Positions 51,645-60,559 of a stretch of DNA of 64,000 nt are shown in pieces (within the stretch, counting starts at the first letter, position 1; every line of letters begins with the position of its first letter). Position numbers and translations under genes: made by a program. Origin of the DNA: Phytomonospora sp040655735 (GTDB lineage Bacteria > Actinomycetota > Actinomycetes > Mycobacteriales > Micromonosporaceae); NCBI RefSeq assembly GCF_040655735.1, contig NZ_JBFAKK010000001.1, positions 1 to 64,000 of the forward strand, read 5' to 3'. The notes under the pieces are model-generated. The model made no database searches. It saw nothing but the letters and a program-made list of their open reading frames with translations, and was not told where the DNA came from.

Positions 51645-51659
51645 GGTATCAATCAATGC
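51645..51659. promoter_or_regulatory. LysR operator in lysR-tctC divergent region
   Basis: GGTATCAATCAATGC, inverted near-copy of the site at 50716. It begins 8 bp before the lysR start and is about 110 bp before tctC, as expected for an autoregulated LysR and its divergent target. Confidence 0.6.
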
Positions 51660-51769
51660 TTTAAGAGAGTTGGACAGGCATGACAGGCGGTCATAGGCTC
51701 GCCCAACGGTGAGGCGCCTCACACGAGACCCCATCCACGCTCCCGCCCCCGTGTTTCAGGAGAGTTTCA

Positions 51770-52777
51770 ATGACGAAAAGGCTTCGCGTACCGCGCCGGG
51801 CACTGCTGGGCACGGGACTGTGCGCGGTCCTCGCCCTCACAGGCTGCGGTGGAAACCTCGACGACAACGGCTCCGAGTCGGCCGCCTCCTACCCCGATAA
51901 GGCGGTGACCCTCCTCGTCGGACAGGACGCCGGAGGCAGCACCGACCTCACCGCTCGCGCTCTGGCCGACCCCGCCGCGGCCGACCTCGGCCGGCCCATC
52001 ACCGTCGAGAACCGGCCGGGCGCCAACGGCGCCGTCGCCGCCGGTGAGCTCGCGGGCGCCGCGGCCGACGGGTACACGGCGATGCTGTTCGTCGGTTCCC
52101 TCGCCTACATCACGCCCCTGGCCGTGTCGGAGGACCAGGCCGTCGACATCAACGACTACGAGGTCGTCACCGGGCTCTCCCAGGACGACTACGTCCTGGT
52201 CGCCAGTCCCGAGTCCGGTTTCAAGACCGTCGACGACATCGCCGCCGCCGGCCGGTCGATCAAGTACGGCACCACCGGCGTGGGCACCGGAAGCCACCTC
52301 AGCCAGGCGCTGCTGTTCGCGCAGGCCGGCGTCGACGCCACCGGCGTCCCCTTCGACGGCGGAGCCCCGACGCTGACGGCGGTCCTCGGTGGCCAGGTCG
52401 ACGTCGCCTCCATCCAGCTCGGCGAGGCCGCCGCCCAGATCCAGGCCGGCAAGCTCGCCCCGATCGTCACCTTCGCCACGGAACGGCCCGCCTACCTCGC
52501 CGACACGCCGACGGCGGTGGAGGCCGGGTACAACGCGCCCGTGCAGCAGTCCCGCGCGGTCGTGGTGCCCAAGGGCACCCCGCAGGAGGTCATCGACCGG
52601 CTGCGCGCGGCCTTCCAGAAGTCCTTCGAGTCGCAGCCCTACAAGGACTTCAACACCGAGCGGATGCTCACTCCCAACGAGGTCGACGGGCCCACCCTGA
52701 TCCAGCAGTGGAACACCGCGCTGTCGACCTACCGGCAGCTCGTCGAGCAGTACCAGATCGACCTGAGCGGCGAGTGA
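51770..52777 (+). CDS. tctC: TTT-family substrate-binding lipoprotein (TctC/Bug)
   Basis: A 335-residue binding protein of the tripartite tricarboxylate transporter family. A signal sequence ends in the lipobox LTGCGG, so the protein is anchored outside the membrane. VTLLVGQDAGGSTDLTARAL, VENRPGANG and KYGTTGVGTGSHLSQALL are the usual Bug-protein blocks. By position next to the aldarate genes, glucarate or galactarate is the likely ligand. The stop overlaps the tctB start (TGATG). Confidence 0.93.
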   Translation: MTKRLRVPRRALLGTGLCAVLALTGCGGNLDDNGSESAASYPDKAVTLLVGQDAGGSTDLTARALADPAAADLGRPITVENRPGANGAVAAGELAGAAADGYTAMLFVGSLAYITPLAVSEDQAVDINDYEVVTGLSQDDYVLVASPESGFKTVDDIAAAGRSIKYGTTGVGTGSHLSQALLFAQAGVDATGVPFDGGAPTLTAVLGGQVDVASIQLGEAAAQIQAGKLAPIVTFATERPAYLADTPTAVEAGYNAPVQQSRAVVVPKGTPQEVIDRLRAAFQKSFESQPYKDFNTERMLTPNEVDGPTLIQQWNTALSTYRQLVEQYQIDLSGE

Positions 52778-53277
52778 TGAGCGAGCCGACCGAAGACCGG
52801 CCGGCCGTCGACGAGTTCGGCGAGCCGGACCGGCCTGCGGCCGCCGGGACGGTCACGAACCTGGTGACCGCCGCGGTCGTCCTCGCCCTCGGCGCGGCGG
52901 CCCTCGCCGGGGCGCTGAGCCTCGGCGTCGGCGAACCGGCGTCCCCGGGCGCCGGCACCTGGCCGATGCTGATCGGCGGCGCGCTCATCGCCCTCGGCGT
53001 GGTGCTCGCCCTGCGCGCCCGCCGCACCACTGACGCCGAGCGCTTCAACCGCTCGGGCCTGCTCGTCCTGATCGCCGTGGCGAGCATGGTCGGCTACGTC
53101 GCGGTCATCGGCTCCATCGGTTTCGAGATCCCCACCGCGCTGCTGGCCTTCGTCTGGTTGCGCTTCCTCGGGCGGGAACGCCTGCTCACCTCGATCATCG
53201 GCGGCCTCGCCATGGTCGCCGCGTTCTACCTGCTGTTCATCGGCGCGCTGAACGTGAGCATCCCGCACCTGTTCTAG
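52777..53277 (+). CDS. tctB: TTT transporter small membrane subunit (TctB)
   Basis: A 166-residue protein with a charged cytosolic N-terminus and four membrane helices (about 28-50, 62-82, 95-115, 138-160). SPGAGTWPMLIGGALIALG and GFEIPTALLAFVWLRFLGRE are typical of TctB. ATG 52777 overlaps the tctC stop. It forms the transporter with TctA and TctC. Confidence 0.88.
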   Translation: MSEPTEDRPAVDEFGEPDRPAAAGTVTNLVTAAVVLALGAAALAGALSLGVGEPASPGAGTWPMLIGGALIALGVVLALRARRTTDAERFNRSGLLVLIAVASMVGYVAVIGSIGFEIPTALLAFVWLRFLGRERLLTSIIGGLAMVAAFYLLFIGALNVSIPHLF

Positions 53278-53293
53278 AAGATTTGGAGGACCG

Positions 53294-54808
53294 TTGGGCG
53301 ACCTGTCCCCGGTACTCGACGGCTTCTCCGTCGTCGTCGAACCGACGAACCTGCTGTACTGCCTCATCGGCGTCGTCATCGGCATGCTCATCGGCGTGCT
53401 CCCCGGTCTCGGCCCGGCGGCGACGATCGCCATCCTGCTGCCGCTCACCTTCGGCCTCGAACCGGTCACGTCGATCATCATGCTGGCCGGGATCTTCTAC
53501 GGCGCCCAATACGGCGGCACCATCACCTCGGTGCTGCTGCGCCTGCCCGGCGAGGCGTCGTCGGTCGTCACCGTCTTCGACGGCCACGCGCTGGCCCGGC
53601 AGGGCAAGGCCGGGACGGCGCTCGGCATCGCCGCCATCGGCTCCTTCGTCGGCGGCACCCTCTCCATCCTCGCGCTGACCCTGGTGGCGCCCTTCATCGC
53701 CGGTTTCGCGCTCGACTTCGGCCCGCCCGAGTACACCGCGCTGGCCCTGCTGGGCATCCTGCTGGTGTCGACGATCAGCAGCGGCAGCAAGGTCAAGGCG
53801 CTCACCGCCGCCGGAATCGGCCTGCTCCTGGCGACCGTCGGCCGCGACGGCTTCACCGGTGCCGAGCGCTTCACCTTCGACAACCTCTCCCTGGCCGACG
53901 GGCTCGACTTCGTGCCGATCGCGATGGGTCTGTTCGGGCTCGGCGAGATCCTGCACAGCCTTGAGGAGCGCCACCGCGCCGAGAAGGCGCCCGCGCCGGT
54001 CGCCAACGTCTGGCCGAGCCGCGAGGACCTGCGCAAGTCCAGCGGCGCCATCGGCCGCGGGTCGGCCCTCGGGTTCGTCCTCGGCGTCCTCCCCGGCGGC
54101 GGCGCCGTCTTGTCCTCGTTGGCCGCCTACGCGCTGGAGAAGCGCCGCTCACGCAACCCCGAGCGCTTCGGGCGCGGCGCGATCGAGGGCGTCGCCGCGC
54201 CGGAGTCGGCGAACAACGCCGCGGCCACCTCGTCGTTCATCCCGCTGCTGTCGCTGGGCATCCCCGCCAACGCGACGATGGCCGTGATCTTCGGCGCGCT
54301 GCTCATCCAGGGCGTGACGCCCGGCCCGCAGCTGGTCACCGAGCAGCCGGAGCTGTTCTGGGGCGTGGTCAACTCGATGTACATCGGCAACGTCCTGCTG
54401 CTGATCATGAGCATTCCGCTGGTCGGACTGTTCGTGCGCATCCTGCGCGTGCGGGCGGCGATCCTCGCGCCGATCACCGTGCTGATCACCCTCGTGGGCG
54501 CCTACACGGTCAACAACAGCGTCTTCGACATCGTGCTGGTCATCGTCTTCGGCGTCCTGGGTTACCTGATGAAGAAGCTCGGCTTCGACCCCGGACCGCT
54601 CGTGCTGGCCTTCGTGCTCGGCTCCCTGCTGGAGAGTTCGCTGCGCCGTTCGCTGCTCCTCTTCGACGGCGACCCCACCGGCTTCGTCACGCGGCCGATC
54701 TCGGGCACCCTCCTCGCGCTCTTCCTCGCCGTGGCGCTGCTGCCGGCGCTCCAGGCGTGGCGCAAGCGTCGGCGGAAGGAGCGGGAGCGCGTCGAGGAGG
54801 CGGTCTGA
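53294..54808 (+). CDS. tctA: TTT transporter large membrane subunit (TctA)
   Basis: A 504-residue protein with about 11-12 membrane helices. The family motifs GVLPGLGPAATIAILLPLTFGL and FYGAQYGGTITSVLLRLPGE near the N-terminus and the repeat-like GVLPGGGAVLSSLAAYALEKR and FIPLLSLGIPANATMAVIFGALLIQG are present. A TTG start at 53294 is chosen because TTGGAGGACC stands directly before it. It is the secondary-transport channel of the system. Confidence 0.93.
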   Translation: MGDLSPVLDGFSVVVEPTNLLYCLIGVVIGMLIGVLPGLGPAATIAILLPLTFGLEPVTSIIMLAGIFYGAQYGGTITSVLLRLPGEASSVVTVFDGHALARQGKAGTALGIAAIGSFVGGTLSILALTLVAPFIAGFALDFGPPEYTALALLGILLVSTISSGSKVKALTAAGIGLLLATVGRDGFTGAERFTFDNLSLADGLDFVPIAMGLFGLGEILHSLEERHRAEKAPAPVANVWPSREDLRKSSGAIGRGSALGFVLGVLPGGGAVLSSLAAYALEKRRSRNPERFGRGAIEGVAAPESANNAAATSSFIPLLSLGIPANATMAVIFGALLIQGVTPGPQLVTEQPELFWGVVNSMYIGNVLLLIMSIPLVGLFVRILRVRAAILAPITVLITLVGAYTVNNSVFDIVLVIVFGVLGYLMKKLGFDPGPLVLAFVLGSLLESSLRRSLLLFDGDPTGFVTRPISGTLLALFLAVALLPALQAWRKRRRKERERVEEAV

Positions 54809-54822
54809 TCCTTGCCGCGCGG

Positions 54823-55084
54823 TCAGTTCCCGGACTCGGCCCTCGACCTTTCGAGGTCCTCCAGGAAGTTCGGCGGCCATTCGACCAGTTCGACGCGGTA
54901 GCCGTCGGGGTCGGTCAGCCACGAGGTCTTCGGCCCGTCCGGGCCCCCGGGCAGCTCCTCCGGTCCCGGTTCGAGTCCGGCGGCGGTGAGCCGGTCGAGG
55001 GTGGCCGCCAGGTCGTCGACGTCGATCGCGAAGTGCTCGAAGCCGCCCGCCTCGGACGCGCAGCGCGAAGAGGATCGTCTTCAT
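54823..55084 (-). pseudogene. VOC/glyoxalase remnant with frameshift
   Basis: The minus strand gives FEHFAIDVDDLAATLDRLTA, followed by PKTSWLTDPDGYRVELVEWP and a normal stop at 54823: the second half of a VOC-fold protein. Upstream the frame is lost; a second frame supplies MKTILFALRV, the expected adjoining strand. The N-terminal half is absent. This is a decayed gene. Confidence 0.7.
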
Positions 55085-55149
55085 GCCCGCCGATTCAACA
55101 GGGTGGCGAGCGCAGCCGTCAACGATCGGCGAAGCGTGCGGCCGCGCGT

Positions 55150-56034
55150 TCAGTTCCGCTTCGTGGGCGCCTCGTCGGCCGCCGACGGGTCGCGCGTGGC
55201 GATCCAGGAGGCGAGCACGCGCAGGGCGTCGGCGGTCGGTGAGCCCGCCGGGGCGGTGAACACGTTGAGCACGAGTCCAGGTTCGCTGGACAGCTCCATC
55301 GACTCGTAGTTGAGGTCGAGGTCCCCGACCACCGGGTGGTGCAGCCGCTTGAGGCCGCTGCGGTGGTGCTTGACGTCGCGCGACGCCCAGCGTTCGCGGA
55401 AGAGTTCACTGCGGGTCGACAGCTCCCCGACCAGGCGGATCAGGTCCGGGTCGTGGGGGTTTCGGCCCGCCTCCATGCGCAGCATCGCCGCGGAGTCCCG
55501 GGCGACCTGGTCGTAGTCGCGCCAGAACTCGCGTGCCTTGGGGTTGAGGTAGGTGAAACGGGTGGTGTTCGGCGGCCGGCGCGGGTCGTCGAACACCGGC
55601 GCGTAGAGGGCACGGCCCATGTCATTGGCGGCGATGATGTCGTGGCGGCCGTTGCGCACCCACGCCGGTGACTCGGTGATCGCGTCGAGGACCTGCTGCA
55701 CGGCGGGCCCGACCTTCGCGGCCGGCTTCCCCGACCGCCTGCGCCCGTTTCCGCTCGCCTTGGCGAGGTCGTAGAGGTACTCCCGTTCCGCCTCGTTGAG
55801 CTGGAGGGTCGTGGCGATGGAGTCGAGCACGCTCTCCGAGGCCCCGGACAGGTTGCCGCGTTCGAGGCGGACGTAGTAGTCGACCGACACCCCGGCGAGC
55901 ATGGCGACCTCCTCGCGCCGCAGCCCCGGCACCCGCCGGTTTCCGCCGTAGGCGGGCAGTCCCGCCTGGTCGGGCGTGATCCGGGCGCGCCGGGAGCTGA
56001 GGAACTCCCGGATCTCAGCGCGTACGTCTCCCAT
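55150..56034 (-). CDS. XRE-family regulator with MmyB-like ligand domain
   Basis: A 294-residue protein. Residues 1-85 are an HTH of the XRE type (VPGLRREEVAMLAGVSVDYYVRLERGNLSGASESVLDSIATTL). Residues 110-275 match the MmyB-like domain (SPAWVRNGRHDIIAANDMGRALYAPVF, NTTRFTYLNPKAREFWRDYD, HHPVVGDLDLNYESMEL), which binds fatty-acid-like ligands in characterised members. It is divergent from the aldo/keto reductase-monooxygenase pair, which it probably regulates. Confidence 0.92.
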   Translation of the reverse strand: MGDVRAEIREFLSSRRARITPDQAGLPAYGGNRRVPGLRREEVAMLAGVSVDYYVRLERGNLSGASESVLDSIATTLQLNEAEREYLYDLAKASGNGRRRSGKPAAKVGPAVQQVLDAITESPAWVRNGRHDIIAANDMGRALYAPVFDDPRRPPNTTRFTYLNPKAREFWRDYDQVARDSAAMLRMEAGRNPHDPDLIRLVGELSTRSELFRERWASRDVKHHRSGLKRLHHPVVGDLDLNYESMELSSEPGLVLNVFTAPAGSPTADALRVLASWIATRDPSAADEAPTKRN

Positions 56035-56145
56035 GCCTCAACGGTAGGCCGACCCCCGCCGGGCTGGGAGGTTCTGCCTGTACCTGGCTGCGGGCGGCGT
56101 GCGGGCGCAGGATGATCGGAGAACGCAGACGGTGAGGAGCAGACG

Positions 56146-57132
56146 ATGCACACACGCACGCTCGGTCAAGGTCTAGAGGTGTCGGCGATCGGTCTGGGCG
56201 CCATGGGCATGTCGATGAGCTACGGGCCGAATCCCGGTGACCGCGGCGACATGATCGGTGTCCTGCGCTACGCGATCGAGAACGGGGTCACGTTCATCGA
56301 CACCGCCGAGGTGTACGGGCCTTATGTGAACGAGGAGCTCGTGGGCGAGGCGGTCGCGCCTCTGCGGGGGCAGGCCGTGATCGCCACGAAGTTCGGCTGG
56401 AACATCGTCGACGGGAAGATGCGCGGCACCGATTCGCGGCCGGAGACGATCCGCCGCGTCGCCGAGGAGTCCCTGTCGAGGCTGGGCGGAGACGCGATCG
56501 ACCTGTTCTACCAGCACCGCGTCGACCCGAACGTGCCCATCGAGGACGTCGCCGGCGCCGTCGGGGAACTCGTCGCCGAGGGCAAGGTACGCCACTTCGG
56601 CCTGTCCGAGGCAGGCGCCGAGACCATCCGCCGCGCCCACGCGGTCTTCCCCGTGACCGCCGTCCAGAGCGAGTACTCACTGTGGACCCGCGACCCCGAA
56701 CCCGAGGTACTGCCCGCCTGCGCCGAGCTGGGCATCGGTTTCGTGCCGTTCAGCCCATTGGGCAAGGGCTTCTTCAGCGGGACCGTGGCGGCCGGTGCGA
56801 AGTTCGGCGACGACGAGATCCGCGCCCGCGTCCCGCGCTTCAGCGCGGAGAACCTCGACGCCAACCAGGCGCTCATCGAGCACGTGCGCGCGCTCGCCGA
56901 GGCGCGGGGCGCCACCCCGGCGCAGGTCGCCCTCGCCTGGCTGCTCACCCGGCACCCGTCGATCGTCCCGATCCCCGGCACCCGCCGCCGGGAGCGGGTC
57001 GACGAGAACGCCGGTGCCACCGCGGTCGGCCTGTCCGCCGACGAGGTCGCCGACCTCGAAGGCATCGTCGACCGGCTGGGCGTCGCCGGTGAGCGCTACG
57101 ACGAGGCGGGCATGAAGATGGTGGGTCTGTGA
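56146..57132 (+). CDS. aldo/keto reductase
   Basis: A 328-residue NADPH-dependent reductase of the AKR superfamily. The catalytic tetrad is Asp52 and Tyr57 (FIDTAEVYGPY), Lys82 (ATKFGW) and His124 (FYQHRVDP). IPGTRRRERVDENAGA is the usual cofactor-binding C-terminal segment. The sequence is closest in character to the AKR13 group. Its stop overlaps the FAD monooxygenase start (GTGA). The pair may convert a redox-active or aromatic substrate; the substrate is unknown. Confidence 0.93.
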   Translation: MHTRTLGQGLEVSAIGLGAMGMSMSYGPNPGDRGDMIGVLRYAIENGVTFIDTAEVYGPYVNEELVGEAVAPLRGQAVIATKFGWNIVDGKMRGTDSRPETIRRVAEESLSRLGGDAIDLFYQHRVDPNVPIEDVAGAVGELVAEGKVRHFGLSEAGAETIRRAHAVFPVTAVQSEYSLWTRDPEPEVLPACAELGIGFVPFSPLGKGFFSGTVAAGAKFGDDEIRARVPRFSAENLDANQALIEHVRALAEARGATPAQVALAWLLTRHPSIVPIPGTRRRERVDENAGATAVGLSADEVADLEGIVDRLGVAGERYDEAGMKMVGL

Positions 57133-58574
57133 TCGGTGATTCCCGGACCGACGTGATCGTCGTCGGCGGCGGACCGACCGGAATGATGCTGGCCGCCGAG
57201 CTGCGGCTGAGGGGCGTCGGCGTGCTCGTGCTGGAGCGGGAGCCCGAACCGACCGAGGTCGTCCGCGCGCTGGGCATGCACGCGCGCAGCATCGAGCTGA
57301 TGGACCAGCGCGGGCTCCTGGACCGGTTCCTCGCGCTCGGCAGGACGCACCCGCTCGGCGGCTTCTTCGCCGGCATCCTCAGACCGGCGCCGGAGGGTCT
57401 CGACACCACGCATCCCTACGTCCTCGGCATCCCGCAGCCCGTCACCGAGCGCCTGCTCACCGAGCACGCCCTCGCCCTCGGCGCCGAGATCCGGCGCGGC
57501 CGCGAACTCACCGGTCTCCAGCAGGACGACGAGGGAGTGGCCGCCGAGCTGGCCGACGGCACACGCTTGCGCTCGCGTTACCTTGTCGGCTGCGACGGGG
57601 GCCGCAGTACGGTCCGCAAACTGCTCGGCGTCGGTTTCCCTGGAGAGGCCAGCACCGCCGAGACGCTGCTGGGGGAGATGTCGCTGACCGCGGACGCCGA
57701 GACGATCGCCGCCGTCAACGCCGAGGTCCGCAAGACCCAGCTGCGTTTCGGTGCCGGGCATCTCGGCGAGGGGGTCTACCGCGTGGTGGTCCCCGCCGCG
57801 GGCATCGCCGAGGACCGCGCGGCGCCGCCGGACTTCGAGGAGTTCAAGCGGCGGCTGCTGGCCGTCGCGGGAACCGACCTCGGCGCGCACTCGCCGCGCT
57901 GGCTCTCCCGCTTCGGCGACGGCACCCGCCTGGCCGAGCGCTACCGGGTCGGACGGGTCCTGCTGGCCGGCGACGCCGCGCACGTGCACCCGCCGATGGG
58001 CGGGCAGGGGCTCAACCTCGGCGTCCAGGACGCGTTCAACCTGGGCTGGAAACTCGCCGCCGAGACGACCGGGCGGGCGCCGGAGGGACTGCTCGACAGC
58101 TACCACGACGAACGCCGTCGGGTCGCCGCCGACGTGCTCGACACCACCCGGGCCCAGGCGGTGCTGATCGCCACCGAGCCCGGCCCGCAGGCCGTGCGCC
58201 GCCTCATGGCGGAGCTGATGGGCTTCGACGAGGCGAACCGGTACCTGATCGAGAAGATCATCGGCGTGGCGATCCGCTACGACTTCGGCGAGGGGCACGA
58301 GCTGCTCGGCAGGCGGCTGCGCGACGTGGAGCTCAAGGGCGGGCGGCGTCTCTTCGAGCTGCTGCGCGACGGGCGAGGGCTGCTGCTCGACCGGACCGGG
58401 CGGCTGTCGGTGGCGGGCTGGGAGGACCGGGTCGGCCATGTCGCCGACGTCGGCGAGGAAGTGGACGCGCCGGCGGTGCTGCTGCGGCCGGACGGGCACG
58501 TGGCCTGGGTGGGGGAGGACCGGCTCGACCTGCGCGGTCACCTGACCCGGTGGTTCGGGGCGGCCGTCGGCTGA
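57129..58574 (+). CDS. FAD-dependent monooxygenase (aromatic hydroxylase type)
   Basis: A 481-residue flavoprotein of the PHBH/TetX class. FAD motifs: GGGPTGMMLAAELRLRG (GxGxxG), VGCDGGRSTVRKLLG (DG motif) and LLAGDAAHVHPPMGGQGLNLGVQDAFNLGWKLA (GD motif). A C-terminal thioredoxin-like extension (about 390-480) is typical of antibiotic-modifying or polyketide hydroxylases such as rifampicin monooxygenase relatives. It should hydroxylate an aromatic compound using NAD(P)H and oxygen. Translationally coupled to the aldo/keto reductase. Confidence 0.92.
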   Translation: MIGDSRTDVIVVGGGPTGMMLAAELRLRGVGVLVLEREPEPTEVVRALGMHARSIELMDQRGLLDRFLALGRTHPLGGFFAGILRPAPEGLDTTHPYVLGIPQPVTERLLTEHALALGAEIRRGRELTGLQQDDEGVAAELADGTRLRSRYLVGCDGGRSTVRKLLGVGFPGEASTAETLLGEMSLTADAETIAAVNAEVRKTQLRFGAGHLGEGVYRVVVPAAGIAEDRAAPPDFEEFKRRLLAVAGTDLGAHSPRWLSRFGDGTRLAERYRVGRVLLAGDAAHVHPPMGGQGLNLGVQDAFNLGWKLAAETTGRAPEGLLDSYHDERRRVAADVLDTTRAQAVLIATEPGPQAVRRLMAELMGFDEANRYLIEKIIGVAIRYDFGEGHELLGRRLRDVELKGGRRLFELLRDGRGLLLDRTGRLSVAGWEDRVGHVADVGEEVDAPAVLLRPDGHVAWVGEDRLDLRGHLTRWFGAAVG

Positions 58575-58586
58575 GCGGCGGTGGAT

Positions 58587-58617
58587 CCGCCGGCGCCGTC
58601 CACGGCGACGCCGGCGG
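58587..58617. terminator. bidirectional hairpin between monooxygenase and serine hydrolase genes
   Basis: CCGCCGGCG at 58587-58595 pairs perfectly with CGCCGGCGG at 58609-58617; a further CCG/CGG pair is possible inside. It lies between two convergent stop codons 56 bp apart. Confidence 0.55.
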
Positions 58618-58630
58618 GAGCAGCCGTGGC

Positions 58631-59752
58631 TCAGGCCCGCCACACGCTCGCGCACCGTGCCATGAACCGGAAGGGGATCGCCTGCCCGTTCACCTGGTCG
58701 ACGGTGCCGGCCAGGTGCAGGTCGAGCTCGGGGCAGTGGAACAGCCAGGTGCCGGTGGCGCCGGAGTGGCCGACGAAGTCGATCGGGCGCTGCCCCGGTG
58801 CCATGAGGCGGCCGACGCGGAAGAACATGGTGCCCAGCCCGTAGCGCAGGATCGGGATGTCGCGGAGCCGGTTGCGCCGCTCGGTGAGCGCGTCCAGTGT
58901 GCGCGCCCCGGCGAAGAGCTCGCCGTCGAGCAGCGCCCGCTGAAAGGCGAGCAGGTCGCCGGTGGTGCTGAACAGGTCGTTGGCCGAGTCGATCAGTGAG
59001 GGCAGCTCGACGCGCCGTCGCCCCCGGTGGAGAGGTGTCGGGGGCGCCGTCACCGGGTCGGCCGGGGCACGGCCGGGCAGCCAGGTGTGCCCCAGTCCCA
59101 GCGGGCCGAGGATCCCCTCGGTGAGCAGCTCGTGGAAGGAGCGGCCGCCGACCGTCTCGACGACGCGGATGAGCAGCTGGAACCCGGTGTCGCAGTAGCG
59201 GGCCTTCTGCCGGGCCGCGGTGAGGTCCTGCGGCGCGAAGTGCGGGCGCTGCTCCTCGCGGACGATCCGCGTCATCTCCTCGAAGTCCCAGGCGACGTCG
59301 CGTCCGGCTCGGAGGCTTTCGTGCAGGCTGGGGCCGCCCCGGCGCTTCTCGAAGTAGTCGGGCAGGCCGGAGGTGTGGCTCGCGAGGTGGCGCAGGGTGA
59401 TCGCCGGGGTGCGGTCGACGCCTTCGTGGACGTGAAGGCCGGCGATCGTCTCCGCCGGCAGGTAGTCGCCGACCGGGGCGTCGAGGTCCAGGTCGCCGCG
59501 CTCGTGGGCCTGGAGGACGAGCGTGATGACGAAGCGCTTGGTGATGCTCGCGACGAAGAACGGGGTGTCGGTTCGCGTGCCTTGGTCGGCAGGCCCAGCG
59601 GCGGCCGACCAGCGTGACTTCCCGTCGCCGCTGACGACGGCGACGTTGGCGTGGTGGACACCGCGCCGCTCGACGAGCCGGCGGAGCAGTCCGGTCAGAC
59701 GTGCGCCGACCTCGGCGGGAACGTGATTGTCGGGGGCTTGGTCGATGAGCAT
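58631..59752 (-). CDS. class C beta-lactamase-like serine hydrolase
   Basis: A 373-residue protein from ATG 59752. SxxK is present (Ser69-Ile-Thr-Lys72 in FVASITKRF), the second motif is Tyr-Cys-Asp (KARYCDTGF) in place of the usual YxN, and the third is GHSGATG (HxG in place of KTG). This is the pattern of the esterase/D-alanyl peptidase group of class C enzymes. There is no signal peptide, so it is probably a cytosolic esterase or peptidase. It is divergent from a PadR gene across a 43-bp palindrome. Confidence 0.88.
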   Translation of the reverse strand: MLIDQAPDNHVPAEVGARLTGLLRRLVERRGVHHANVAVVSGDGKSRWSAAAGPADQGTRTDTPFFVASITKRFVITLVLQAHERGDLDLDAPVGDYLPAETIAGLHVHEGVDRTPAITLRHLASHTSGLPDYFEKRRGGPSLHESLRAGRDVAWDFEEMTRIVREEQRPHFAPQDLTAARQKARYCDTGFQLLIRVVETVGGRSFHELLTEGILGPLGLGHTWLPGRAPADPVTAPPTPLHRGRRRVELPSLIDSANDLFSTTGDLLAFQRALLDGELFAGARTLDALTERRNRLRDIPILRYGLGTMFFRVGRLMAPGQRPIDFVGHSGATGTWLFHCPELDLHLAGTVDQVNGQAIPFRFMARCASVWRA

Positions 59753-59780
59753 TGGCACGTGGACTCCCGGGATGAACGAA

Positions 59781-59823
59781 TGACTCTCATAGACATGTCT
59801 ACAAGACATGTCTATGAGAGTCA
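59781..59823. promoter_or_regulatory. 43-bp palindromic operator between serine hydrolase and PadR genes
   Basis: TGACTCTCATAGACATGTCT at 59781-59800 is followed by ACA and then by its exact reverse complement at 59804-59823. Each arm contains the smaller palindrome AGACATGTCT, so four half sites are available. It stands 28 bp before one start and 18 bp before the other. Confidence 0.75.
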
Positions 59824-59841
59824 ATGGTCTAGACTCGGCCG

Positions 59842-60381
59842 GTGGCCAACGTGATCCTGGGACTTCTGCTGCTCGCCCCGCAGAGCTTCTACGACCTCAT
59901 CAAGGGGTTCGAGGCGGGCGTCGGCCTCTTCTACAGCGCCAGCTCGGGCAGCATCAAACGCGCGCTGGACGGCCTGCTCGCACGCGGGGCCATCGAGGTC
60001 GCCAGCGTCGAGGCGGGCGGCCGGGGCCGTAAGGTCTACCGCGCCACCGACACCGGCCGCGCGGAGTTCCAGGCCTGGATGGGCTCCGAGCCGACCGGTT
60101 CGGACTTCGAGACGGCCGCGCTCTCCCGGCTCTACTTCCTCGGTCTGCTCGACGCTGACGATCGCGTACCGGTCCTGCGCGGCATCACCGCCCGCATCGA
60201 ATCCGACCTCGCCGAACTCACCGCCCTCGACGCGCGGCTCGACACCCAGGCCGTTCCCCCGGAGCACCGCGACACCGCCTTCCACCAGCGGGCCACACTC
60301 GCCTTCGGCATCGCCTCGAACCGCTTCGCGCTCGCCTGGTTCGGCGAGCACATCGAGCGAAGCGAACCCACGGACGGCTGA
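59842..60381 (+). CDS. PadR-family regulator with C-terminal dimerisation domain
   Basis: A 179-residue protein from GTG 59842. Residues 1-80 are the winged helix (VILGLLLLAPQSFYDLIKGFEAG...SIKRALDGLLARGAIEV) and residues 85-165 form the long helical domain of the Vir-type PadR group (TAALSRLYFLGLLD...ERIEs-like helices). It is the probable ligand of the 43-bp palindrome and repressor of the divergent serine hydrolase. Confidence 0.9.
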   Translation: MANVILGLLLLAPQSFYDLIKGFEAGVGLFYSASSGSIKRALDGLLARGAIEVASVEAGGRGRKVYRATDTGRAEFQAWMGSEPTGSDFETAALSRLYFLGLLDADDRVPVLRGITARIESDLAELTALDARLDTQAVPPEHRDTAFHQRATLAFGIASNRFALAWFGEHIERSEPTDG

Positions 60382-60401
60382 CGGCCCCGGGCGATCGCTT
60401 C

Positions 60402-60422
60402 CTGACCGGGCTCGCCGGTCAG
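60402..60422 (+). terminator. small hairpin after PadR gene
   Basis: CTGACCGG at 60402-60409 pairs with CCGGTCAG at 60415-60422 around GCTCG, 21 bp after the PadR stop. Without a U tract it is only a weak candidate. Confidence 0.35.
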
Positions 60423-60559
60423 CCCGAGCGACGGGGTGGTGAGCCGACCGGTTCACGCGGCATCGGCATCCGGGCCCACCGCCGGTCTTCGCGCGCCCGC
60501 GCCGGATCCCTTCGGTGGCAGAGGAAGGCTACCCTCGGTCCACTTTCCGAGGAGGTCCC

